Below are positions 1 through 10,551 of a stretch of 46,111 nucleotides of DNA, in pieces; position 1 is the stretch's first letter; the number at the start of each line of letters is the position of its first letter. This DNA comes from Suillus spraguei (lineage: Eukaryota > Basidiomycota > Agaricomycetes > Boletales > Suillaceae). Both the position numbers and the translations under genes were made by a program. The notes under the pieces were generated by a model that worked only from the letters and a program-made list of their open reading frames with translations, searched no databases and had not been told where the DNA came from. Location of the stretch: assembly GCA_016800925.1 (NCBI GenBank), contig JABCPU010000495.1, forward strand, positions 1 to 46,111, read 5' to 3'.

Positions 1-419
1 GAGGTCACGCCTCGCACCATCGCGTATATTGCCTGTCAAGTGAGTATAGTGATTACCCTATGGTAAGTATCTGATATATAACCTTTGGCAGGTTTGCTTT
101 GCTCTATCCGGCATTACATCCTGGCGCACCGTAGACAGTGATTTTGACTATGAAATCTTCTGAATCAATGTTGTCGACTTTTTTGAAGACGTCCCTAGCC
201 CTGTCGCATGACATAGGGTAACCCACCTTCTGGAGTGGTGGACCAGGTAATGCATGATGATTTGTGCCTTGTGTACCATATGTCTAACTCTACATTTAGG
301 AAGATTCCGGAAGAAATCATCATAGAGATCTGACACCAGAAGTGGTGTCCCAGATGTCTGTCACAGCATTAGCAGACCAGAGAAGGGCCCTGGAGGATGC
401 TGTTTATGATTCAGAATAA
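1..419 (+). pseudogene. 3' end of a spliced fungal gene, DUF6698-like, decayed
   Basis: The gene runs in from beyond the left edge. Exons 1-39 and 92-246 join across a 52-nt intron (40-91, GTGAGT...GGCAG) into a frame reading TPRTIAYIACQVCFALSG, then a segment with VVDFFED and HLLEWW. A second intron of 53 nt (247-299, GTAATG...TTTAG) leads to exon 300-419, which reads LTPEVVSQMSVTALADQ and ends at TAA 417-419. In-frame TGA codons at 161-163 and 209-211, and a frame mismatch just after the second intron, make it a pseudogene. From memory the pattern (PR-IAY, FALS, DFFED, LL-WW, then an L-P-VVS-MSV-ALA-QR tail) matches proteins labelled DUF6698 in agaricomycetes, which have no known function. 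Short introns and the reading frame are seen; the family name is tentative. Confidence 0.5.
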
Positions 420-1133
420 GCACTATTTAATTGTGTATCTACAATAATATGTTAAATACAACTGTAATACTGCAATGATTCGAATCTTTTGGGGCAAGGA
501 TGCATTTCAGTGATAATTGCACATAGCGCTTGGTATGCCATTTACTGCAAACTTGAATGCACTTTCCAATCCTACCAAAACATAGGGACATTTTGAATGT
601 GAACATTGCATTCATGACTGCGATGATCGATGATAAATTCCCTGTGTGTGTTATCAACTATGGACAGTTATCTGATTACAATGTCCCTGGCAGATGAAGT
701 CACTTACAGTCTCCTGACCAAAGAGTATTAGTCGAAAGTCTCAGCACAAGAGGCGAATTGGGTAAGTCACAAAATTCTGACAAACATCATACATTGAAAT
801 GTAAGTGAGGGGATAGTGAATTCAACCAACAAAATCACTGTCCTGAAAAACAATCCCTTTGGTGACGAAAATTTACAACTCTTTGGGGATGCCGTGATCT
901 GAGCGAAATTCGTAATATCTCACTGAATAAACTACTAAATGTATGTCACTATCTCCTCGCAATTGCGTCAATCAGCTATTCAGGCTCCAAGCGGCAAACT
1001 ACTATTCTGCACTCCATTCATTGTATCTAGGCCGTCAGCAGCACAGAGGCATAATTGTTGATGTCGGTATTTGTCTCTACCAGGGCTGATCAAAATAAAC
1101 CACGTTGCTCTGCAAACACAATTCCAGGACCAT
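420..1133. other. unassigned DNA, no gene seen
   Basis: This is AT-rich sequence between the gene remnant and the first solo LTR. Only short open frames without recognisable motifs occur on either strand, and no repeat shared with the rest of the window was noticed. It may be ordinary host DNA or a very old repeat. Confidence 0.5.
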
Positions 1134-2089
1134 TGTAAAGATACAACCTAACCTGGGCTGTAGATAAACTACCTCCTAAGTTAGTATGTGAGTCTTGCGC
1201 TCCATCTAGTCTGCTTCACTTGTGAGAACAAGAGTGTTCGACCCTAAAGGGGGATGCCTATTAGTATGGTCAAGTTCAAGTCAAACTTATGTGCGAAAGA
1301 AGTGTCGTGGTCAGTGGTAAGTTGCCATGGTCAGCGATGATGCCGCCAGAACTAGCGTCGTGTGTATCGGTGCTACCATGGTCGAGATATAGTCAAACAG
1401 TTGCATTGAGCGAGCGATGTCAAGCGATAATATCAGCAGTAACGGTAAAGCTGCGAGCGGTGTGAAGAAACAGTAAAGAAGTCCGCAGTACTTTCAGCGG
1501 TAAAGTAGCAGTGCATGAGAAGTTCAAAATAACAGTCAAAAGTCTAGCGGTATGCCAGCAGAGACGGAGAACAAGCGTGATAGATTAACGAGTGATAAGG
1601 AAACTTTAAAGACTATGTCCACTACTGGGTAGATCCAGAGCTAGACAATAATCCTGACCTATAGAATGTGCAATGGTGTAAAATCAGGTACTTCTATTGT
1701 GCGGGGTATGCGGTGCTTATATCCTAAATTGTATGTACTCAGAATACTCTAGGCGAGATCAGTAGTGCTGGAGTGTAGTAACTGCCGTAAGTAAACATAG
1801 TGCGAGGTGCTGCAGCATGAGGCAGCATGTAATAAGGCTTGCTGTGGAATCAGTGATAACGAACATAAACAAACGACCACCAAATGGAGCTATGCGGATG
1901 TGGCAAGGACATGGAAGGACATTGGTATGTGGAATGAGGTGTGGTAGTTGGTATGGTGTGCAGTAAATGTGGGATGCCACCGGTAATGCTAAAGGGGTAA
2001 GACGGCCATGGACAAGTGGTAACTCCTATAGACGTGAGACAAGTGACAAAAGATGGGGTTTTAAGCCCAGCACCAATATGTTTGTTACA
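1134..2089 (-). repeat. Solo LTR, family L2, minus orientation
   Basis: On the minus strand this matches the repeat at 4225-5189 over its full length, from TGTAAC at 2089 to TTTACA at 1134, with scattered substitutions. It has TG...CA ends and no internal coding region, so it is read as a solo LTR or an LTR fragment. No matching target duplication is visible: the left flank ends GGACCAT and the right flank starts CTGTGTA. Such a mismatch is expected if the LTR recombined with another copy elsewhere. Orientation is defined relative to the 4225 copy. Confidence 0.75.
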
Positions 2090-2465
2090 CTGTGTACCTC
2101 TATGTTGATGTAGGTATTAGCGTCGAGGAGGCACATTGAGCTTGCTTTCTAAACAAAATACCAAAACATGTGAGATGTGCACTAAGAGTGTCTTATTTGT
2201 GTAATTTGCTCTGCCACAGTTTTTTTAACTGAATTACTAAAGCCAATGACTAGATTCCATATATTTGATTGATGTATTCTCTTGGACAATTGTCCTATGG
2301 ACAGATGTGTATTTTGGTGTGCTAACAGCTACCACAGCCTCTTTGCCCACCAAACACACTCATTGTGTCAGAATTTGTGGATTAATTTTTCGCTGAATGA
2401 CATTTGAATTTTGTAATGCTTAGCAAAGGAATGAGCAGCATTGCAACATTTTCTTCATTATGGCA
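2090..2465. other. unassigned left flank of copy A
   Basis: This sequence is not repeated elsewhere in the window and shows no long ORF. An ATG at 2460 opens a frame that copy A interrupts after a few codons; it continues beyond the element from about 40251 for a 66-codon frame ending near 40440. No family is recognised, so it is not called as a gene. Confidence 0.5.
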
Positions 2466-2470
2466 GTCTG
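2466..2470. repeat. Target site duplication of copy A (left)
   Basis: GTCTG directly precedes the 5' LTR and recurs directly after the 3' LTR at 40246-40250. It defines copy A as a single insertion spanning almost 38 kb. Confidence 0.93.
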
Positions 2471-2637
2471 TGTTACAATTGTACGTGCCCCTATTCATTT
2501 TTCGTCTCCTTTATCTTGTATATTATGTAACATGACTCTGACTCATATGCTCAACGCATCTGTACTATAGTAGCCTTCCTTCTTTGGATATGCACTTACA
2601 TTCTCACGTCTCTCCTGGTCCATGCCACATGTTGGCT

Positions 2638-2645
2638 TATTTAAG
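2638..2645 (+). promoter_or_regulatory. TATA-like box of the L1 LTR (copy A)
   Basis: TATTTAAG is kept in the L1 LTRs (for example 21146-21153 in copy C and 31125-31132 in copy D). In uninterrupted copies it lies 34 nt upstream of ACTTTAATCTT, whose first base is the predicted start of the RNA from the self-primer match. In copy A the solo LTR at 2672-3147 now separates box and start. Confidence 0.6.
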
Positions 2646-2671
2646 CACGTTTATTATGCTTGTATACTTTA

Positions 2672-3147
2672 TGTTACAAACTGGGGTGGCGTCACCAGCG
2701 ACAGTGAAAAGACACAGACAGTCTGCTGGGAAGTTCTACAATGTCCAGAAGAGGACAAGGTGAAAGTACAAGGAACACGTTCTGAGTACTATCAAGGGTT
2801 CTGCCTCAAAGACAAGTCTAAGAGGTTCTACAAGAATAGAGACTAAGGCTAAGGAGTGCTTAGACTTAGAGACAATTCAAGACGACTTACGTTGGAGACC
2901 TAAGCGAAGGATGTTCCAGGTAAAACCCAGTAAGATTAAAGTGAAGTATACAAGCGTAATACAATGTGCTTAAATAGGTCAATATGTGCGCATGGATCAA
3001 GAGAGTCATGAGAATGTAGGTGCGTATCCAAAGAAGGAAGGCAACTATAGTACAGATGCGTTGAGCATATGAGTCAGAGTCTCATTATCTAATATACAGG
3101 TAAAGGAGGCAAAGAGAAAATGAATAGGGGCACATATGACTGTAACA
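2672..3147 (-). repeat. Solo L1 LTR inserted in the 5' LTR of copy A
   Basis: A complete 476-bp LTR in minus orientation, from TGTTACAAACTGG to GACTGTAACA on the plus strand. The 5-bp TSD CTTTA (2667-2671 and 3148-3152) is exact. In sequence it is closest to the LTRs of copy B. The insertion point is at the predicted transcription start of copy A. Confidence 0.93.
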
Positions 3148-3420
3148 CTTTACTTTAATCTTACTGGGTTTTACCTGCAATATCCTTTGCTTAGGTCTCC
3201 AACCTAAGTCGTCTGAATCATCTCTTAGTCTAAGCACTCCTTAGCCTTGGTCTCTATTCTACCGATCATCTTAGAGTTGCGACTCTTAGATCGAATCCTT
3301 GATCCTACACGGAACACTTCCGAGTAGTAGTCCTCGTTCTCTTTTGAACGTAGTCGAACTTCCCAGCAGACTGGCTGTGTCTTATCACTGTCACTGGTGA
3401 TGCCACCCCAGTTCATAACA

Positions 3421-3432
3421 AAAGATTAAAGT
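3421..3432 (+). promoter_or_regulatory. Self-primer binding site, copy A
   Basis: One A follows the LTR, then AAGATTAAAGT (3422-3432), the exact complement of ACTTTAATCTT inside the LTR (3152-3162). The same pair is intact in copy B (29467-29477, minus) and copy D (31429-31439). No match to a usual tRNA 3' end is apparent. This is the arrangement known for Tf1/sushi self-primed elements. Confidence 0.75.
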
Positions 3433-3551
3433 CCTATTGATCATAGACTATCCAGTCTTTGACCTCCCCAAAACCTGATAATGCCCTAACGGACAGCAAG
3501 ACCGCGTGTGTAGGCACCGAGAAAGCACAACTCTCCAGATGATTCACCATT
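3433..3551 (+). other. gag leader of copy A
   Basis: Untranslated leader between the primer site and gag, shared with the other L1 copies (GACTATCCAGTCTT and CCCTAACGGACAGCAAGACCG boxes). No ORF. Confidence 0.6.
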
Positions 3552-5299
3552 ATGACTACTATGGCTACCACCAAAGATTTTGAATATAAAATTGGTCTCC
3601 CAACCGCTTTTGATGGAGATTGCGACAATTCCTGGAATTCATTCTATCATGCAACCTATACTTCGACATCAATGAAAAGTTCTATACCACCGACAAACAG
3701 AAGATCATTTTCATTATGTCCTTCATGACAGAGAAGAATGCCAAATTTTGGAAAGAGCAATTTCTCGTTCACACCCAATCAGTTGACACTTGTGGACAGA
3801 AAGTCGGTTATGGGACACTGAAAGATTTCATGAAAAGTTTCAATAAAGCTTTCCAACCTGTAGATTCTGTAGGAACTGCATTAACGAAGCTCAGGGACCT
3901 CAAACAAGGAAGCGGCGATCTCCAAACCTATATTGCAGACTTTGAGGCACTTGCAGCTAAGGCCCATATCACCGACAACGCAATGAAGATCCAGTTCTTC
4001 CAAGACGGCCTTAACTTGGGTATCCTAACTAAACTCTTTGCGCCAGGTGACATCCCAGAAGTATTCCGCAATGTTGTATTGCAATGCATCTCCATCAACA
4101 ACTCCCACCAATGCCTTCTGGCATTACGAGCATGTCACGCTCCACAGAAGAAAAAGAACTATGGAAATGCACGTTACACACCCAATCGTGATTCAAACGC
4201 AATGGTCATAGATCAAATCTCCGATGTAACGAACATATTGGCACTGGGCTTCAAACCCCATATTTTGACACTCGTCTCACGTCTACAGGAGATAACACTT
4301 GTCCATGGCCGTCTTACCCTGTTTAGCAGTACCGGCGGCACCCCACACTTACTGCACACAGTACTGACTGCCACACCTCGTTCCATGAACTGATGTCCTT
4401 CCATGTCCTTGCCGCGTCCGCATAGCTCCATTTGGTACATCATTTGTTTTCTGTTCGTTATCACTGATTCCACAGCAAGCCTTATTACATGTTGCCTCGT
4501 GCCGCAGAGCCTCGCGCTATGTTTACTTACAGCGGTCACTACGCTCCAGCGCTACTGATCTTGCCTAGAGTATTCCGAGTACATACAAATTAGGATATAA
4601 GCACCGCATACCCCGCACGATACAGTACCTGATTTTACCCCATTGCACATACTATAGGTCAGGATTATTGTCTAGCTCTGGATCTACCCAGTAGTGGACA
4701 TAGTCTTTAAAGTTTCCTTATCGCTTGTTAATACATCACGCTCGTTCTCCATTACTGCTGGCATACCACTGGACTTTTGATTGCTACTTTGAATGAACTT
4801 CTCACGGACCGCTACTTTACCGCTGAAAGTACTGCGGACTTCTTTACTGTTTCATTGCACCGCTCGCAACATTACCGCTACTGCTGAGACCACTGCTCGA
4901 CATCGCTCACTAGACACAACTGTTACTGACTTTATCTCGACAACGGTAGCACCACTATGCACAATGCTAGTTCCGGTGGTATTATCGCTGACCGCAGCAA
5001 CTTACCACTGACCTCGACACTTGTTTCGCACATAAGTTAGACTCGAACTTGACCATACTGAATATGCATCCCCCTTTAGGGTCGAATGCTCTTGTTCTTA
5101 CAAGTGAAGCAGACTAGACGGAGCGCAAGACTAACATACTAGTTTAGGCAGTGGTTTATCTACAGCCCAAGCTAGGTTGTATCTTTACACCGATATGGAA
5201 AGATCCGAGTGCATGAAAAAAGGACAATGCTTCAGATGCAAGAAGACAGGACACCACATCGGTAACTGTCCTGAAAGGAAGAAGAAGACGAAACAGTGA
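3552..5299 (+). pseudogene. gag of copy A, broken by a solo LTR
   Basis: Gag forms the particle that packages the element RNA. ATG at 3552 or 3561 (in the MATT-FEYK context shared by all copies) opens the frame. A 1-nt deletion near 3637 shifts it, and the capsid-like region continues in the next frame (FDINEKFYTTDKQK, about 3660, to the LALRACHAP region near 4140). The L2 LTR 4225-5189 with TSD CCGA then splits the gene. Gag resumes at 5194, with the zinc knuckle CFRCKKTGHHIGNC (CX2CX4HX4C) at 5228-5269. A deletion of about 40 bp in the AAG-rich tail relative to copies B and D creates the TGA at 5297. Non-functional. Confidence 0.88.
4225..5189 (+). repeat. Solo LTR, family L2, in gag of copy A
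   Basis: 965 bp from TGTAACGAAC to ATCTTTACA, flanked by the 4-bp duplication CCGA (4221-4224 and 5190-5193). Gag reads through if it is removed. The inner half is rich in scattered ACCGCT-type words, like the L3 repeat, suggesting related parents. No coding region of the parent element is present. An inverted copy lies at 1134-2089. Confidence 0.85.
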
Positions 5300-6383
5300 G
5301 ACGAATTGTAGAGGATTTGTAACTTGGAGAAACAAAGATTCGACGTATGTTTCTCCCAATGTATTACTAAGACTTGTACGTGCTGTAGGTGAAAGAAAAG
5401 AACTTCATATTTCTATCACCCTTCACTCGCGTACTCGCTTCAAATCCGTTGACACTACTGCTGTTATTGACTCTGGCGCAGCAGGAACATTTATTTCCGA
5501 GGAGTTTGTGAAACTCCATCAAATCACACACCAAGAACTTAAAACACCATTTCAAGTTACTATGGCAGATGGAACTCTTATCAAAGGAGGGCCGATCATG
5601 CATTACTGTCTCCTAGTGGTAAAGATTGATGAACGAACCATGTATGGAAATTTCAATATCACTAAACTTGGACAAAGAGATCAAATCCTTCTGGGAATTC
5701 CATGGTTATGCGCCATGAACCCAAGTATAGATTCGGCCGCCGAAACACTTGTCCTCCCATGAACAACAAAGTCTGATGAAATTGAACTTGACTTGGATAC
5801 AGATCAGAAGAAGAACGGGCTACCCCCGGCTTTTGCTTGCCACACCAAGAAATGGCAACATTCGCAACTTCCAAAACTCGATGTCGCTTCTTCCATTAAA
5901 ATCCCTGATGAATTCATAATCGACAACACTCCTCCACAAGTAAAACTACCACAGCGTTCTCCATCACCCATTCCTCGAGTGGAGAAACGAAAGAACGAAT
6001 CAGAACCGGAGTCTCGACCACCCCCATCACAACCTGTTGAACAATGACCAGTTGAAGAGCAACAACAAGGAAAGCGGAAACCTGATGACGATCTCGGAGG
6101 ATGAGCTCATAATATTCCAAAGTTAACTAAGTACTTCGTACCGCCCAAGTTGTTCACCCTGTCTGTCGAAGACATTCCTGATCAGGACGAACCCATGACG
6201 TCCACAATACCTACCGAAGACAATGAACAATTCAATATGATGCAGGATGTTTGGCATGCACCAGAAGTACGCAAAATTTCTTCTTACGAGCTCAGAGATG
6301 AAGAGTTCCTTGTGGAATATGACGCCGACGGAATTAATATGAGAATCATTGATGAAGTATCCATGGATACACCCCTCACACGT
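5300..6383 (+). pseudogene. pol of copy A, part 1: protease and linker
   Basis: Read in the -1 frame relative to gag. It opens around TWRNKDSTYVSPNVLL (about 5322), followed by the aspartic protease active site DSGAAGTF (Asp codon 5469-5471) and the GRRDQ-like/LLGIPWL flap-side region (about 5660-5710). Downstream is a proline- and charge-rich linker and the conserved MQDVWHAPEVR block (6238-6270) ahead of RT. In-frame TGA stops lie at 5760, 6045 and 6102. Site 5673-5675 is CAA where other copies have TGA or AGA, a CpG-decay signature. The L5 LTR cuts the frame at 6384. Confidence 0.87.
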
Positions 6384-7968
6384 TGACATGCACCAAACTG
6401 GTCTGGTGCATGGCTGACTAAGCACTACTGCAGCTGACAGATAGTACCAGGACTATAATAGCTTAGTGTTCCTCTATTCAGAAATCAATCCATGACGCAG
6501 AATCGAAAGTTTCTTTTTGCTCATAAAAGTTTGCTTATTATTTCTAATTCATTTTTCATGGGTGTGTTTATGTATGTTTGGCTACAGAAACTACTTCATA
6601 AGATTCCCATAGATGTCAGGTGACCCCAGCAAAATAATTAAATAGAGTTACCCTGCAGAGAAACTCATGAAACACATTATGATTCACTTGCATCATTTCT
6701 ATGCATCTCAAAAAAAAAAAGAGTGCAGATTTATGCTTCAAATATTACATAATTGATATTCCTCCTAGGATAGCCACTAATAGTCACCTGATCTCAAATT
6801 TATGCATAGCCATCAATATCCCACATGACTTCTTCTCACACCCTTGAGCATATTACAAATCAACTATGACAATATTCAATAAATAGGGTAGGTCAGCACC
6901 CCTACAAAATGTGGGAAAACAGTAGCATAGCCATTCATTTTGTCTATATAAGACCCACCTTTTTGTCAATAAAAGAGAGATTTTCTCCCCCTCAGAAATA
7001 TAACTGAGAGTGAAGTGTGACCAGCTCTATCAGTACACTGTCAAGAACATTGTCAAGAACAGTGAGATTGGAAGTCTACTCTGTGAGATAGTACAACCTT
7101 GAGCTCACTGTGCTCAACAACTAGCAAGACCCTGAGCTCACTGTGTCTGACAACCAGCAAGACAACAAATCCTTTTTTTTCTTTGACAAATTCATTCTAG
7201 TTTCTTTCATCATCTTTCTCTCTGTTTTTCTTTCTCTGTTGTCTGTTTCCTTGCTTCTGTTTCTTTTGAATCTTTCTCTTCTCTTCTTTTTCTTTGATTA
7301 CTGGTCTCTCTCTCTCTTTCAAAGTTTGCTGGTGCTAAGTGTCCTTGTGTTTCTGATATTTGTGTTGTCTCTGTAGTCCATCTAAGGCCAGAGTAGCTTA
7401 GTGGGAGAGACTTCAAAAGTTGATAGCAACACTCTATCTCGCACATCTGAGTAGCGATACTGAGTTGAGGTCTTCACTGACTGATAGACTCTAGTTATTG
7501 AAAGGGGACTTGGTATTGAAATCCAAGGACGTCCATTCCTGTTAATCTGCTTAATACTCATAGTGAGTTCCTTGGCAGTAGGTTCAATAGTAAGCTAGAA
7601 GATCTCTGAAGTAGTGACTAGTCTTGACCAGGGATCCTACCTGCTTGTCTGAGAAGGTGATTGTTGTAACTTCCCACAAATTGCAGTAGCACAGTTGTTG
7701 CAAAATACCTGCACTCCATTGGAGAGAGTGATTTGGCCAGTTACTTCTGTGTTTTTCTTTAAAGTTTAGTTGTTTCAAGAATCTTTGTTATTGTCCAAGA
7801 GTTGCTGATCTCACAGAAGTGACTCATCTGCTGACCATAGCCTGGGGAACATAAACAGCCACCCACATACAACCACGTTATCAGTCATTGGTATTTGTCT
7901 GAATCACTGACCATGGAGATATTTGGTTTTATAGGTCTTTATCTATAGATCATTTATCTAAGAAGACA
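6384..7968 (+). repeat. Solo LTR, family L5 (1.6 kb), in pol of copy A
   Basis: An unrelated 1585-bp insert between PLTR and GTSRLEQ of the pol reading frame. It starts TGACATGCACC and ends AAGAAGACA. The flanks are ACGT (6380-6383) and ACAT (7969-7972), a probable TSD with one transition. It contains TATATAAG (6945-6952), AATAAAA (6968) and then a long leader-like stretch with a strong CT-rich tract (7165-7330), as expected for a U3-R-U5 structure. No coding region. Single copy in this window, so the LTR reading rests on ends, promoter signals and context. Confidence 0.7.
6945..6952 (+). promoter_or_regulatory. TATA box in the L5 LTR
   Basis: TATATAAG, followed 16 nt later by AATAAAA. A plausible core promoter of the parent retrotransposon; it sets the orientation of the LTR. 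Confidence 0.5.
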
Positions 7969-7972
7969 ACAT

Positions 7973-10551
7973 GATGGACTTCCCGACTCGAACAACTCCC
8001 TAACCATTCTGCAATCTCCCTTCCTCCTCCGAAATACAGTAATAAAGCTCAGGAATTCGCCACAGATGAGAAGGAAAAGAAAAAGAAATCCTTTGAAGAA
8101 CTGGTCCCGGAATACTTGCACGACTTTGCAGATGTCTTTGCTAAAGATGGTCTGAACAAACTACACCCCGAACGCCCTGGTATTGATCATCACATTGATA
8201 CCAAACCCAGTTTTATCCCTCGTACATCTAAGGTTTATCCATTGTCAGAAAAAGAACGCACTGCCATTAAAATGTTTATCAACGAAAACATTGCGAAAGG
8301 CTTCATCTCGGAATTGAAGTCACCTCAAGCCAGTGGCTTCTTCTTCATAGGAAAGAAGAGTGGAGAATTGTGTCCCTGTCACGATTATCGCTACATCAAT
8401 GATTGGACAGTCAAAAACGCTTATCCACTCCCACTTCCTATTTCTCTTGTCGCATGCCTTCACAATGCACAATTCTTTACAAAAATGGATATTTAGTCCG
8501 GTTACAATAATATTCGCATCCATCCTGACAATCACTGGAAAGCAGCATTCACTAAGGAATTCGGCCTCTTTGAACCAAATGTCATGTTCTTCAGCCTTTG
8601 CAATTCCCCAGCAACTTTCCAAGCGTATATGAATCATACCTTCCAGCAAGAAATCAATGAAGGATGGATGGTTATTTACATGGACGATATCCTGATTTTC
8701 TCTACAACAATGGCAGAACACCGCGAATGGACTAGACGAGTTTTGATGAAAATACGAAACAATCACTTATTCCTGAAACCGGAAAAATGTACCTTCGATG
8801 CAGAAGAAGTGGAATACCTCAGAATGATAATTCACCCCGGACAAGTTGCTATGGACACTGCCAAAACCAAAGGAATCACCGAATGGCCAACTCCGCAATC
8901 AGTAAAAGATGTCCGGTCATTCCTTGGCTTCTGCAACTTCTACCGCACATTCATTTCCCACTATTCCAATATCACACGACCTCTTATCGATCTAACAAAG
9001 AAGGATACTCCTTTTCTTTGGACGGCTCAATGTCAGGATACTTTCCAAGACCTAAAGGAATGCTTCATCAAACAACCAGTACTTCACAATCCAGATCCAT
9101 CCCGGCAATTTGTGGTTGCAACCAATGCTTCTCTTGTAGCAACTGGAGGTGTCCTATTGCAAACTGACAAAAACGGCGTCTACCACCCATGTGCCTACTT
9201 GTCTCAGTCGTTGAATCCAGTGGAGCAAAACTATCAAATTTTCGATCGGGAATTACTTGCAGTTATCCGCGCATTAAACGAATGGTGTTACTATCTTGAA
9301 AGGAGTGCCCACACTGTCCTCATCTTCACTGATCACAAAAACCTTCTGTACTTCTGTACTGCACAGAAATTAACGCGACGACAAGCTCACTGGCAATTGA
9401 CACTGTCACTCTTCGACATTGAACTACATCATGTTGCAGGTACGAAACTAGCTGCTCCAGATGCTCTCTCGCATCGCCTGGATCATGATGATGGTTCTCA
9501 TGATAATGAAGACGCTGTGCCTCTTCCTAATTCTCTATTCATCTGGCTCATTGATAACGATCTACTTGATGTATTGGTTACTTCCGATCCCTTGGATGAC
9601 CCTGTATTTAAAATGGTGTTGGATGCATCAGACGGTGTTTGCCTTCCTCCCATGAAATCAGCCTTGTCCAATTGGAAGATCAAAAAAGGCGTACTCTATT
9701 TCAAAACCCACGCTTACATTCCTCCAGCTCATCACACTGCTATCCTCGCTTGCTATCATGACCATATCACTGCTGGTCATCCTGGCTGTTTCAAGACTGA
9801 AGAACTTGTTAAATGGGAAGCCTGGTGGCCTTCTATGGGTGCCTACATCCGTAAATATGCCGAGGGTTGTGCCCTTTGTCAACAAATGAAATCGGATACT
9901 CATCCGGTCTGGCCTCCACTTGTTCCCATTCCTTCCTCCACTTCCCATCCCTTCTTGCAAATCTCCATTGACTTGATCACGAATCTCCCCGTGTCAGGAG
10001 GCTTTGATAGTATCATGGTTGTGGTGGACCATGGCCTTATGAAGGGGATAATTATTATCCCTTGCCTTAAAATGGTAACCTTTGAAGGCATAGCAAAGTT
10101 ATTTTTGAAACATGTCTATCAACAGTTTGGTCTCCACGACAAAGTCATATCAGATCGAGGACCACAGTTTCTATCAAGATTCTCAAAAGAACTTGCATGA
10201 CTCCTTGACTATGCCATTGCCCCATATACCCCCTTTCACCCCCAGACCGACAGACAAACCGAACGACTAAACCAAGAATTAGAAACCTACTTGCGTATCT
10301 ACTGCCGTAACAATCCTGAAGAATGGATAGAACACCTCCCTATCGCTGAATTCGTCCACAATCATCGAAAACATGATGCCTGAAATGCTTCACCATTCTT
10401 TCTCATGATGGGATATGAACCCCATGCCATTCCCCATCTAATCCCTGATTCTACTGTACCAGCAGCAGAAGATCGGGTTTGATCCCTGCAAAAGATCCGA
10501 GAAGAAGCCATCGCATGCCATAACATTGCCATGCAAACAATGGCAGAATGG
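7973..10551 (+). pseudogene. pol of copy A, part 2: RT, RNase H, integrase
   Basis: A 1-nt deletion in GATGGACTTC shifts the frame just after the L5 LTR. RT spans about 8116-8830 with KKSGELCPC, NAYPLPLP, a TAG stop replacing Arg at 8494-8496 (KMDI*SGYN), and YMDD at 8677-8688. RNase H follows; its first catalytic position is Asn (VATNASL, codon 9124-9126) where copies B and D keep Asp, so it is probably inactive. The [10 protein letters not shown] block and an integrase HHCC region (HDHITAGHPG...CALCQQ) lead into the DDE core (SIDLITNLP, SDRGPQF). The frame hits TGA at 10198 in LA*LLDY, and again at 10381 and 10480, all CpG-type changes. The L3 repeat interrupts at 10552. Confidence 0.9.

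Larger units (their letters stand above)
2471..3420 (+). repeat. 5' LTR of copy A (interrupted)
   Basis: The LTR begins TGTTACAATTG and ends CATAACA, about 469 bp once the nested solo LTR at 2672-3147 and its duplicated CTTTA are removed. It holds a TATTTAAG box at 2638-2645 and the putative transcript start ACTTTAATCTT at 3152. It matches the 3' LTR at 39775-40245. Confidence 0.92.

Noticed and set aside
2460..2470. A host gene interrupted by copy A (66 codons when joined to 40251-40440)
   Set aside because: Too short, no recognised motif, no intron signals that extend it; left as unassigned flank.
3421..3440. tRNA primer-binding site
   Set aside because: No resemblance to the 3' end of the usual primer tRNAs was seen, while the 11-nt complement inside the LTR is exact in three copies.
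4213..4539. 108-codon minus-strand ORF
   Set aside because: Lies within the L2 solo LTR. The corresponding stretch of the inverted copy (1759-1980) is open only over a shorter part, which follows from sequence similarity and carries no domain.
7143..7376. Hydrophobic 77-codon ORF (FFFF, LLL-rich)
   Set aside because: It is the CT-rich tract of the L5 LTR read in one frame; low complexity, no homologue pattern, inside a solo LTR.
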